Assembly (NCBI GenBank): GCA_032119595.1
Contig: JAUMBQ010000006.1
Coordinates: 930,001 to 994,000 of the forward strand
Direction of reading: 5' to 3'
DNA from: JAGIBJ01 sp032119595
GTDB lineage: Bacteria > Actinomycetota > Thermoleophilia > Solirubrobacterales > Solirubrobacteraceae
Length of the DNA: 64,000 bases
Part shown: positions 17,268 through 25,816 of the stretch, in pieces
How the letters are laid out: each line of letters begins with the position of its first letter
Position numbering within the stretch: position 1 is the first letter of the stretch
The notes under the pieces: generated by a model
Seen by the model: the letters and a program-made list of their open reading frames with translations, nothing else
Database searches by the model: none
Told to the model about the DNA's origin: nothing
Made by a program: the position numbers and the translations under genes

Positions 17268-17674
17268 GCCGCGCCAGCGGCGGATATGCCGGGCGGGGAG
17301 ATCGTCAGAACCGCGGGGGCGGCCCCTTCAGGCGAGTTCTGCCGACGTGTCCTGCATCGTTTGCGACCAAGCTGCGCAGCGACGACCAAGCTGCCGTCGC
17401 TCCATCCGGTCTTGGCGGGAGCGCCCCTCGATCCAGCCGGCGCAGCTCGACGCCAGCACCATGCGTTCGGCGATACGCGGTGACGAAGTGACGGCGGTGT
17501 GGCGGCGTGGTGCAGGCATCGGTCTGAGGCGGCCCGTCGGCGCGAACACGCCGCGGACCTAGGTGGGGAACGGTGCGCCGGACGGCGCCGCTCGATCGTG
17601 CCGACGACCGTCCCCGCGAACAACCCCCCGCGACCCTGAACCGCACCCTGAACCGCCCGATACCTGCCGCTCGG
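17268..17674. other. 407-bp gap between hspR and the next gene
   Basis: No convincing gene. Open frames across it are Arg-rich and overlap each other on both strands. It contains a 12-bp tandem duplication ACCCTGAACCGC (17633-17656) near the 3' end of the convergent minus-strand gene. No clear terminator is seen. Confidence 0.5.
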
Positions 17675-19168
17675 TCACAACACTTGGAAAGCCACCAGCG
17701 TCCTGTTCTGATCGGCCGGGGCGAAGGTACACGGCATATCGAACGTGTTCGGATCCTCATCGCTGTCGATCACGCCGTCGACAGGCGGAAGCTCAATGGC
17801 GGCGCCGCTCGGGTCCTTGAGACGCAGATTGAGGCTGAGCGATTCGACGACGATCGTGCCCGGACCTGGCTGGCGGAACATGAGGGCAGGCATGTTGTTG
17901 AGGCCGATCAGCGTGAGCGGATCGACGCTCGGCGATGGAAGCTCCCGCTTGACGAACTTGAACGGCACGTTCATCCGGAACGAGAGCCCCGTCGCGTTCA
18001 GCCTCCAGGCCGGGAGCCCCATACCCTCAAGCGAGGTCGCGCCGACGACGTCGAACCATGTGGGGATGCTGCCGCCCAACACGACCACCGACGTGACCGC
18101 GAACTTGCCGGAGAGCGTGCCCGCATGCACGATCGAGGGGAACGTGGCGTCGATGCTGACCGACACCGGATGCGCCCCGATCAGCGGAACCTCGCACATC
18201 ACGGTGAGCTTCACGGGAGGCCGAGCCGGCAGCGTCTTGACCGAAGCCGTTTCGCTCGGCAGCGAGAGGACGCCCGCTCCATCCTTGGCGACGACGAAGA
18301 ACTTGTTGATGCCGCCGCGGGCGAGCCCACTGGCCACGAACGTGTTCTCAGTCACCGTGGCGATCTTGAGACCGTTGCGGAACACGTCATAACTCGCGAT
18401 CCCAGAAGCGTCCGTCGACGGCGCCCACGTGAGGCGTGCCGACGACTCGCTGATCGAGCTCGCGATCGGGATACCCGGCGTCGTCGGAGCGATCAAGTCC
18501 GGGCCGGTGACGACCTGCGTGGAAGCAAAGACCGTCGGCTGGGTCTCGGGATCGAGCGTGCAGGCCACGTCCGTGGTGTCGGGGTCGCCGTCGTCGACGG
18601 TCCCCTCATAGTCGTCGAGCGGGATGACGGTCCCGTCTGGCCCGCGGAACGTGATGTGCATGGTCAGCTTCGACGCCGCGATGCTGACCATCCCCGCCTG
18701 TCGGAACCTGATCGGTGGGAACGAACCCGACAGCGGCCACGTCCTGTCTTGGGCGCCGTCGAGGAAGCTGGTCGTCGGCGTGGAGAGGGGCACTTGAAGG
18801 CGCAGAATGCTCCCAGTCGGAGTCGTCACGTCGATTTCCAGCATCGATGTCGCAGAGAGCTGGCTGGCCATGACCCAGTCCATGAACGCACCGACGTCTC
18901 CTCCGTCCTTGGCGACAGCCGACAGTGAAAACGTCCCGATCGGTGCGTCCACAGCAACCGGGGTTGGCGCGGTCGCGTCAAGTTCGAGCGTGACCGGCTG
19001 GGCCCGGATATACGGGAAGTTGCAGCTGTACTGAAGCTTGGTCGTGGCCGCGAGGGCCGACGGCGCGAGCCCACCGACGGCGACCAACGCCAGGGCGCCG
19101 GCAACGGCGATCCGACGGGCCCGATGGAGACGGTGGAGACGGTGCGAATGTGTTTGGAATTCCGACAT
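17675..19168 (-). CDS. Secreted protein: two paired beta domains flanking a fibronectin III domain
   Basis: A 497-residue exported protein. Start ATG 19168 has AAGGGGG upstream and begins a signal peptide ending APSALA. Two similar modules are present. The first starts LQYSCNFPYIRAQPVTLELDATAP and the second VMCEVPLIGAHPVSVSIDATFP. Both end with comparable strands (RFRQAGMVSIAASKLTMHITF, then MFRQPGPGTIVVESLSLNLRL) and a late Cys. This pattern resembles DUF6801-type modules of actinobacterial surface proteins. Between them lies a fibronectin type III domain with SARLTWAPSTDASGIASYDV. The internal duplication is evident. The function is unknown; matrix or surface binding is plausible. Confidence 0.75.
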   Translation of the reverse strand: MSEFQTHSHRLHRLHRARRIAVAGALALVAVGGLAPSALAATTKLQYSCNFPYIRAQPVTLELDATAPTPVAVDAPIGTFSLSAVAKDGGDVGAFMDWVMASQLSATSMLEIDVTTPTGSILRLQVPLSTPTTSFLDGAQDRTWPLSGSFPPIRFRQAGMVSIAASKLTMHITFRGPDGTVIPLDDYEGTVDDGDPDTTDVACTLDPETQPTVFASTQVVTGPDLIAPTTPGIPIASSISESSARLTWAPSTDASGIASYDVFRNGLKIATVTENTFVASGLARGGINKFFVVAKDGAGVLSLPSETASVKTLPARPPVKLTVMCEVPLIGAHPVSVSIDATFPSIVHAGTLSGKFAVTSVVVLGGSIPTWFDVVGATSLEGMGLPAWRLNATGLSFRMNVPFKFVKRELPSPSVDPLTLIGLNNMPALMFRQPGPGTIVVESLSLNLRLKDPSGAAIELPPVDGVIDSDEDPNTFDMPCTFAPADQNRTLVAFQVL

Positions 19169-19346
19169 CGGAACCCCCTTCGTTGCGGGACAGCACACGT
19201 CGACTCGTGCACCCGACCCACCGACGCGAAGCGCCGGAAGTGAGACGACGGTCACAGGTCGCCCCTGCAAACTCGCCTATTCCTAGGGCCTCGTCAACCC
19301 CCGCGAAGTAGGGAATTGACGAACCAGAAAGGAGCTTCTCCTCACA

Positions 19347-19398
19347 GGAAAGTGAAAGTCTGTGACCACTACTAGGTGGTCAGTAGGTTTCACTTTCC
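19347..19398 (-). terminator. Nested AT-rich inverted repeat after the lipoprotein gene
   Basis: GGAAAGTGAAA (19347-19357) pairs with TTTCACTTTCC (19388-19398), and inside it TGACCAC (19363-19369) pairs with GTGGTCA (19376-19382). The structure begins 11 nt after the stop codon of the lipoprotein gene (minus strand). It is far more AT-rich than its surroundings. It is a likely terminator and could work in both directions. Confidence 0.7.
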
Positions 19399-19408
19399 GC
19401 GGTGCGCC

Positions 19409-20233
19409 TCAGCGGCAGGCCAGCGCCTTCTCAGGCGGCGTGATCGGCGGGTCGTCGGCGGTCGTGTTGCGCACGACGACCGTGGCGGTGCGGCGTTGGA
19501 TCGGCGCACCCTTCAGGTCGAGCTCGACCTGGATCGGCGCCCCGTCCCGGCGAAGCGGGAAGCGCTTGGTGCCGCGCTGGCCGGTGACGTGGACCTCGGC
19601 GGTGTAGCAGTAACGCCCCTTTTGGAGCATGCGCTCAGAGCGCTGCACCATGCCGATGCCACCGGGCACGAAGCCCGGCAGCTCGGGAAGCGTGATGAGT
19701 CCAACCTTGAAGTGCCGATCGTCGGTGACCGACGTGCCTTGGCGAACACCACGGAACTCGCCCTTGGTGCGAAACCACAGCGTGAAGGTGGTCGTGCCGT
19801 CGGCGGCGGCCTCCGGCGACTCGTCGTCGACGAGATACGGCTGCCCAACCAGGCGCCACGGGTCGACCGGCTTCGGGGGGCCCGAGGACGCCGTCGTTCC
19901 GAGCACCGCCCCCTCGCCAGACTCCTCGACGGGCGCTGGCGCTTCGACTGACGCAGGCGTGCTCGCGGGCGCTTCGGCGGATGCGGGCGTGCTCGCGGGC
20001 GTGCTCGCGGGCGCTTGCGCTGCAGCGGGATCGACGGTCGGCGCTGGCACCGCCACGGCTGGCACCTCGACCGAGGCGCGGACGGCGGCCGGCGTCGGCG
20101 TCGCGTTGGACCTGACCTCGGCGTTTGCGTCGCCGTCGGGAATCGTGCGGCAGGCCGACAGCCCCGCCGTGGCGAACAGGGCCAGGGCGAGTGCCGCTGC
20201 GCGGCGACCGATCGGTGGGTGAAGGCGCGACAT
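19409..20233 (-). CDS. Lipoprotein of unknown function with Pro/Ala/Ser/Thr linker
   Basis: A 274-residue protein. ATG 20233 starts a signal peptide whose lipobox LSAC gives a lipidated N-terminal Cys. Residues about 45-105 are a low-complexity linker of APASTPAS units. The C-terminal domain (about 120-274) is beta-rich, with TTFTLWFRTKGEFRG and RYCYTAEVHVTGQRGTKRFPLRR, and two late Cys. No family was recognised. It is the last gene before a strong hairpin. The linker suggests a domain held away from the membrane surface. Confidence 0.75.
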   Translation of the reverse strand: MSRLHPPIGRRAAALALALFATAGLSACRTIPDGDANAEVRSNATPTPAAVRASVEVPAVAVPAPTVDPAAAQAPASTPASTPASAEAPASTPASVEAPAPVEESGEGAVLGTTASSGPPKPVDPWRLVGQPYLVDDESPEAAADGTTTFTLWFRTKGEFRGVRQGTSVTDDRHFKVGLITLPELPGFVPGGIGMVQRSERMLQKGRYCYTAEVHVTGQRGTKRFPLRRDGAPIQVELDLKGAPIQRRTATVVVRNTTADDPPITPPEKALACR

Positions 20234-20303
20234 CAACCACCCATCAGATCAGGCCGACCGGACGGTCCGGGCAAACATTTGCCAGGGCAGCAGGACCTCC
20301 TGC

Positions 20304-21906
20304 TCAGGTGGATTTCACCACCACGTTGCGCACCGCATGCGCCTGCGAGTTGCCGCCCGTTGACGCCGTGAACCCGACCCACGCGTCGCGCGGGAGGGTC
20401 ATGGTGCGCCGAAGTCGCTCGATCCCGTTGAGGGCGATCGTCACGACCCCGCCTGACGCCTGCACCGTGACGTGCGTCGTGGAGCCCGCCAGCTTGGAGA
20501 CGGCCGGCGCCGATTGCAGCAGCGTCGGGTAGCCCGACTTCCCCACCACGCTGTTGGCGATCGCGACGTAATTGTTGGACGGCGTGAGTCCGCCCTTCAC
20601 CGTTCCGAACACAAACGCGATGCCCTTGTTCCCCACCCAGCCGAGGCCGATGTTGTAGTTCTTGGCCCGCACAACGCCGCCCTCGCTCTCGGATGCGAGC
20701 GCGAGCGTGGCGCCGTTGCCCGCCACCTTGCCGGCCTCGGGCAAGCCGGCGCCGGTGAGGACGAGATCGAAGTCCACGGTGAGTCGGTTTCCGTCCACCG
20801 TGCGGCGCGCATCAAAGATCGCGCCCGACTGGTCGTAGTCGTCACGCGTGAGCAGCACCTCTCCCTCCCCGACGCGCGTCGCTGAGCCCGACAGGGTCCA
20901 GCCCTCTGTCCCGATGCCACCTGGCGGAGGAGGCGGCGGCGGATCGACGCGTGGCGTGAACGGATCCCCGGCAGGAGCTACGGGGACGCGGACCGACAAC
21001 GCGTCGGGTGCGATGCCAGAGATCGTGGCCGTCGACGTGCGACCGAGCGCGACGAACGAGCGGTCCGCGAGATAGAGGTCGTCCCGGCCGTCGCCGTCGT
21101 AGTCACCGATCGGGAGCGGTGAAGTGAGGACCGAACCGCAGGTGTAGAAGACGACGTAAGCGCCAGACGCACTTGGCCTGGCCATTGATCTGGAGTCGCC
21201 GCGCCCCGGTTCCGCGCGTCTCAAGGGTTGCGACGCGGGCCCCGCCGAACACGATCACGGCGCTGCCATTCGTACGCCCGGAGCTGTCGAGCGGCTGCGG
21301 TGAGGGGCGGTTGTGCACGAGGTCGTAGAACCCGTCGCCGTTGAAATCGCCAGCACCAACGACGACCGGGCGCGCGTAACTCTCCGCGTTGGGGAGCATC
21401 GTGATGCGCGGGTCGATGTCGGCCACCACCACGTCGCTCGTGCCCGCCGCGCCGTAGATCACCCACGACTTCGAGAGCGCCCCGGTCAACACCAGGTCGT
21501 CGAAACCATCGCCGTCGAAGTCGCCGACGCGGTCGGGGTAGCGACGGTCGTACGACACGAAGGTGCGATCCGGCAGCGTGCTGAGGTCCAGCGTGATGCT
21601 CTGGCCGCCATCCGCGGGGAGCGTCACGGGGCCCGGCCCGGCGCTGCCGAACGCGACCGCGATGTTCGCCCCGAGCCCGGTCTGGACCGGCGGAGCCGTC
21701 TCGATTGTCCAGTCCTGGAAGCCGTCGCCGTTGAAGTCGCCGGCAGGCGCCGCACCGCCGGCCGGCCGGTCTGAGCCAGCCAGCGCCGGCGACACACTCA
21801 GCGCGAAGGTCGATGCGAAGGCCGCGAGCCCCGCTGCAAGACGAGGAAGGCGAAGGGGCCGGAGGGGCCGGAGCCCATGGACGGTCGGGAACGAAATGTG
21901 GGACAT
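20304..21906 (-). pseudogene. FG-GAP/lectin-like surface protein, frameshifted paralogue
   Basis: Two overlapping minus-strand frames together encode one member of the family at 23047-31325. Frame one (21906 to 21103) has a signal peptide and FG-GAP loops (AGDFNGDGFQDW, VGDFDGDGFDDL, AGDFNGDGFYDL). It then goes out of register after INGQAKC. Frame two continues with SGAYVVFYTCGSV, IGDYDGDGRDDLYL, a poly-Pro linker and the lectin-like end (VDFDLVLTGAG to VVVKST). Aligning with paralogues places one extra base near 21168. No homopolymer is there to suggest a sequencing slip. The copy also lacks the middle domains of its relatives. It is either a pseudogene, an assembly error or, less likely, a recoded gene. 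Confidence 0.8.
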
Positions 21907-21939
21907 GGGCGAAACACCCTCGGACGTGGGACCCCTTGA

Positions 21940-21980
21940 GGTATACGCCGACGAACCGCCCGTTTCAGAACGGGGTTCAG
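21940..21980 (-). promoter_or_regulatory. Promoter-like motif 1 of the FG-GAP/lectin family
   Basis: Read on the minus strand: CTGAACCCCGTTCTGAAAC, 16 nt, TATACC. The TGAAAC (21967-21962) and TATACC (21945-21940) elements are spaced like a promoter. GAAC-N3-GTTC forms a small dyad. It lies 34 nt or more before ATG 21906 and overlaps the stop of the upstream gene. The same motif precedes 28657 and 31325. Confidence 0.6.
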
Positions 21981-22915
21981 AGCACGGAGACGACGACCGG
22001 TGCCGTCACCGAGCACACCGATCCATGCAGGCCAAAGCCAACCCTGATCCCCGAACTCGCGCCGAAGAAGATCGACGTTCCACCCGCGCTCGTCAGGATG
22101 ATGCTGCCCGGCGGCACGCGCACGATCCGCGTCCCGGTCGACGCCGTCTGCTGCACCGCGAGGCGCTCGCTGTCGACCGTGCCCGGACCGAGCGAGTTGC
22201 CCGGCGACCCGTTCTTGACGCTCTTCGGCGACTCGAGCGTGGCGCCATCGATGACGGAACTCGCGTAGATCGAGAGCACCGTGGCGGTGCCGTTGTCGGT
22301 CGTGACGACGTTGGTCTGGCAACGCGCCTCAAGCTTGACGCTGTCGCGTTCCACGAGCGTGCGCGTCTGCCCGGCAGCGAGCCGGACGGCGACGGGGAAC
22401 ACGTCGCTTGCGCTCACAAAATCGTTGGCAGAGCGCCCACCGACGCGGTCAGCATTCGCTGCATGATCGGCCTCCGTCGCCGTCGCGGCTCGGTCGGCGG
22501 CGCCCGCGGTGGTGGCGCGGTCGGCCGAGCCGGCGCTGGTGGCGCGGTCGGCACTGGCCGCGGTAGCGGCGCGGTCCGCCGTCGCGGCGCTCGTCGCTCG
22601 GTCCGCGGTGCCCGCCGACGCGGCCCGCTCAGCGTTCTTGGCGGTGCCCGCGGTCGCGGCGTTCGTCGCGGCCCCAGCGGTGCCGGCGCTCGCCGCGCGC
22701 GGTACGGCGCCGAGCGTCGACTCGACGATCTGTGCGCCCGTGACGGTGTCATCGGCGAGGTCGCCGCCTTTGACGGACTTGTTCTTGATCGTGCCGCTCG
22801 TGACCGAATTCTTGGCCAGCTCGACGCCGCCAGCGACCGCAATGCCGGACAGCGCGAGGAAGAGCGCCACCGCGGACAACATCACGGCAGGCGACGGAGC
22901 GTGGGGGCGGCGCAT
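21977..22915 (-). CDS. Surface protein with alanine-rich heptad repeats
   Basis: A 312-residue exported protein. ATG 22915 begins MRRPHAPSPAVMLSAVALFL, a signal peptide. After AKNSVTSGTIKNKSVKGGDL, a motif seen at the head of many thermoleophilial surface proteins, come about 90 residues of 7-residue repeats of the ADRATSA type. These should form a long alpha-helical or trimeric stalk. The repeat ends with ADRVGGRSANDF, followed by a beta-rich C-terminal domain (about 175-312) with two Cys. It may be a stalked, trimeric surface fibre; this is inference from repeat geometry. The function is unknown. It sits between two FG-GAP/lectin paralogues. Confidence 0.75.
   Translation of the reverse strand: MRRPHAPSPAVMLSAVALFLALSGIAVAGGVELAKNSVTSGTIKNKSVKGGDLADDTVTGAQIVESTLGAVPRAASAGTAGAATNAATAGTAKNAERAASAGTADRATSAATADRAATAASADRATSAGSADRATTAGAADRAATATEADHAANADRVGGRSANDFVSASDVFPVAVRLAAGQTRTLVERDSVKLEARCQTNVVTTDNGTATVLSIYASSVIDGATLESPKSVKNGSPGNSLGPGTVDSERLAVQQTASTGTRIVRVPPGSIILTSAGGTSIFFGASSGIRVGFGLHGSVCSVTAPVVVSVL
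22434..22700 (-). repeat. 21-nt-period coding repeat (Ala-rich heptads)
   Basis: About a dozen imperfect copies of a 7-codon unit (pattern A-D-R-A-x-x-A) occur in the surface-fibre gene. Such repeats can change copy number by slippage. Confidence 0.75.
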
Positions 22916-23025
22916 CACGAGGGCGGGAGAATACCCGCGGTCTGGCCGGTTGCAAGCGCGATAGATCACCTAGTTTTCAGGTGAACCGGACCGCCGACCA
23001 CTTTCCACGCAAAACGGGGCGAAAC

Positions 23026-23043
23026 GAACGCAAAACTGCGTTC
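23026..23043 (-). terminator. Terminator of the FG-GAP/lectin gene cluster
   Basis: On the minus strand GAACGCA-GTTT-TGCGTTC begins 3 nt after the stop codon at 23047 and is followed by GTTTCG. The 7-bp stem with a T-containing loop and tail resembles an intrinsic terminator. Confidence 0.65.
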
Positions 23044-23046
23044 AGA

Positions 23047-25809
23047 TCACGGAGTTGTCACCACCACGTTGCGCACCAGGTGCCGCTGCGCGCGGGCCGC
23101 GCCACCGGTCGCAGCCGTGAAACCGATGAAGGCGAACGCCGGGACGTCCATGGTGCGGCGCAGCCGTTCTACACCGTCGATCGAGAGGCTCACGTCCCCG
23201 TCCTTCGAGACCAGCCGCACACGCGAAGTCGTGAACGCCAGGGTTTTGCCGGGGTCGGCAGTCTCCAGCCACTCCGGGTACAAGGACGCGGCGCCAGTAC
23301 CGCTCGCCACACCGACGAAGTTGTCGGACGGGTTCGCGTTGCCGGTGCCCTTGAACGTGCCGAGGCCGAACGCGACGCCCTTGTTGCCGGCCCAGGCAAG
23401 GCCTGCGTTGTAGGCGCCAAGGATGGGCTCGCTCGACAGGAACCCACCACCGGGCAGCGGCGTATCGGACGCGTCATTGATCGCGAGGGTCATGCCGTTG
23501 CCAGCACCGGTGCCTTGATCGAGGGTCGCATCGAACGAAATATCGATGCTCCGGGCGTCGATCACCCGGGCCCGTTGGAACAGCCCGCCGCGCAGGTTCG
23601 ATGCCGCCGTGGTGAGCTGAAGTCCGCCGCCAGCGGGGAGCACCCTGGCGGCGTTGGTCCCGGGGGTCGCCGGCGACCAGTCGCTGCGGGACACGTCCCA
23701 CAGCGGTGCCTCTCCCGCGCCGGTCCAGCGGTCCGTGATGATGATGGTGTTGACGCCCGCCCGCAGCGAGAAGCGCGGCAGCGGTGCGGCGTACCCTTCG
23801 GTCAAGACACTGAGCGTCACGGGCGGAGCGCCGTTCACGGAGGCTCGGGCCGTCCAAGCGCCCGTCGGAAGGCGGTCATTCGGGAACCCTTCCGTCGGGA
23901 AGACGTGCGTCAGCTCGCAAAGATCGCCAGCCACGCCCCCGGGGATGGGAACTGGTGTCAGCACGCCATCGGCGGGCGTCGCCTCGACCGGATTCGGGCA
24001 GGTGCCCGTGAGCCCGCGCCGCCCGACGATCGCGGCTGCGGGCGGTGGCACCACGCCGCGAGCGATCTCGGTTCGCTGGAACACCCTGAGCGTCGCCGTC
24101 GACGCCGTGCCCCCACCCGTGATGGTGAACGGGAGCGATTGCTTCGGCCCTCGATTGCCAGCCGCATCGACGGGCACCAGCTCAAGAATGTAGTCGCCGG
24201 CGACGCCGTTCACGCCCCGGCCCAAGCCGTCCCACGCGATGGTGGTCGGCCCAGCGGGAAGCGCCGAACGCAGCTCCTGGGAGAGCACCGTCGCCCCGCG
24301 CTTGAAGCTCAGTTCGACGCTCGCGTTCGGCTCGGTCAGCGTGATGCGGATGGTGGTGCCCGCGGGCGCCGCGCCAGCGGCGAAGCGGGTGGGCGTGATC
24401 GCGGAGAGGCGGGCGGCGTAGTCGGGGTCACCGAGATCGCCGGGCGGCAGCAGCTCGGGCGCGACGCGATCGACCCGCCGGCTCGCGACGAAAAGCGCTG
24501 CGACGTCGCGAGCGCCGTCAACGTCGGCGTGAACGTCCGGGATGAGGAGGTCGGGGGCGCCGTCGCCGTCGAGGTCGCCCGACCACGAGACTCGTCGACC
24601 GAGGGCCCCAAAAGCGGCCGGTCGATCGTCGCGCTCGGCAATCGCCCGCAAGCCCGGGATCACCGGGATCGACGCCAGTGAGACCGTCGCCGGGGCCGTT
24701 GCCGGAATCGACACGACCCGCACGCCGTCGAGGCCAAACACGATCAGGTCATGTCGCCCGTCGCCCGTGAGATCAGCGCCCGCCGGGAGGATCCCCTGCT
24801 GCGCACCGTTGACGGTGATCACCGGTGCCGTAGCCGGGTCGAGCGTGATGGTGCTTGGGACGGGTCGCCCCGCAACGATGAGCACGCGGTCGGTGACTCC
24901 GGACGCCCCGACGAGGGCTACGTCGTCTTCCGGACCGCCGGTCACGTTCCCCAGTGGGCGCAGCTGCGTGTTGTCCCCGCCCGTAAAGCGGATGGCTCCA
25001 GCGGTCGCGGACGCACCCGACACTGCCGCGGTGCCGGTGCGGCCGGGGGCAATGAAGCCCCGCTGGGCGAGCCAGACATCGGCCTTGCCGTCGCCGTTGA
25101 AGTCGCCGGCGGGCGTCGGCCGCCACAGCCCCGTCGTGCAGAACAGCCCGTAGACCTGGCATGTAGTGATGCCCGAGATACTGCTCATGCGGGCGTTTCC
25201 GCCGCGCAGATCGAGCGAGGTGACGCGTGGTCCACCGTGCACCACTGCACCACCGCTGTGACGCTGCATGATCAGGTCGTCCGTGCCATCGCCATTCCAG
25301 TCTCCGTGCGGCCGGCCGTCGACAGCAGTGCCGGTGTCGTTGGTGAGCAGGCGCGTTGTGCGGTTGCCGGCCTGGCCGAGCGTGATCGACGTGGAGCCGG
25401 CTGCTCCGTAGACGACGTACGCATCGTCGGCGATCACCACGAGGTCGCCGATGCCGTCGCCGTCGAAGTCGCCGGCCCGGTCGACGCTCTGGATCTCGTT
25501 CGTGCCGCTCGGGCGGATGAGCATCCCGCTGGCTGGCGCCGACGTGCCGAGCGCCTGGATCCCGGCGAGGTCACGATCGAGGTCGCCGGTGCCATAGAGC
25601 ACGGCGACCGCGCCACCCGGCCCGGTCGTGGCCTTCGCGAAGTCCGGGCGGCCGTCGCCGCTGACATCGGGGACCGCGATCACCTCGGTTGCACCGACGA
25701 TGCGCTCGGTGACCTGCAGCGCGGCGCTCGCCGTGCCGGGGATGAGAGTCGTCGCCGAAGCGACGGCGGCCGCGAGGACGACCCCTCTCACGATGCGAGT
25801 CAAGGACAT
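23047..25809 (-). CDS. FG-GAP propeller / Ig / lectin-like surface protein
   Basis: A 920-residue exported protein. The signal peptide (1-29) ends GTASA. Residues about 35-420 carry FG-GAP/VCBS repeats with calcium-binding DxDxDG loops, including DVSGDGRPD, DFDGDGIGD, DWNGDGTDD, DFNGDGKAD and DLDGDGAPD, as in integrin-type propellers. About 470-570 is a FlgD-like Ig module (TIAWDGLGRGVNGVAGDYIL). A beta region with two Cys follows (about 590-720). The last 165 residues resemble an L-type lectin: ISFDATLDQGTGAGNGMTLA, then SLSIDGVERLRRTM and FIGFTAATGG. Binding of glycans or matrix is inferred, not shown. It starts 7 nt after the end of the next paralogue upstream, so the two share a transcript. 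Confidence 0.85.
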   Translation of the reverse strand: MSLTRIVRGVVLAAAVASATTLIPGTASAALQVTERIVGATEVIAVPDVSGDGRPDFAKATTGPGGAVAVLYGTGDLDRDLAGIQALGTSAPASGMLIRPSGTNEIQSVDRAGDFDGDGIGDLVVIADDAYVVYGAAGSTSITLGQAGNRTTRLLTNDTGTAVDGRPHGDWNGDGTDDLIMQRHSGGAVVHGGPRVTSLDLRGGNARMSSISGITTCQVYGLFCTTGLWRPTPAGDFNGDGKADVWLAQRGFIAPGRTGTAAVSGASATAGAIRFTGGDNTQLRPLGNVTGGPEDDVALVGASGVTDRVLIVAGRPVPSTITLDPATAPVITVNGAQQGILPAGADLTGDGRHDLIVFGLDGVRVVSIPATAPATVSLASIPVIPGLRAIAERDDRPAAFGALGRRVSWSGDLDGDGAPDLLIPDVHADVDGARDVAALFVASRRVDRVAPELLPPGDLGDPDYAARLSAITPTRFAAGAAPAGTTIRITLTEPNASVELSFKRGATVLSQELRSALPAGPTTIAWDGLGRGVNGVAGDYILELVPVDAAGNRGPKQSLPFTITGGGTASTATLRVFQRTEIARGVVPPPAAAIVGRRGLTGTCPNPVEATPADGVLTPVPIPGGVAGDLCELTHVFPTEGFPNDRLPTGAWTARASVNGAPPVTLSVLTEGYAAPLPRFSLRAGVNTIIITDRWTGAGEAPLWDVSRSDWSPATPGTNAARVLPAGGGLQLTTAASNLRGGLFQRARVIDARSIDISFDATLDQGTGAGNGMTLAINDASDTPLPGGGFLSSEPILGAYNAGLAWAGNKGVAFGLGTFKGTGNANPSDNFVGVASGTGAASLYPEWLETADPGKTLAFTTSRVRLVSKDGDVSLSIDGVERLRRTMDVPAFAFIGFTAATGGAARAQRHLVRNVVVTTP

Positions 25810-25816
25810 CAGGCCC

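Noticed and set aside
17305..17760. A possible 151-residue gene in the gap after hspR
   Set aside because: Arg-rich, overlaps the end of the convergent secreted-protein gene, has no start signal, and other frames there are equally open.
21103..21224. Programmed frameshifting in the FG-GAP copy
   Set aside because: No slippery run, stop-codon trap or downstream pseudoknot was evident, and none of the three paralogues has such a site. A mutation or sequence error is simpler.
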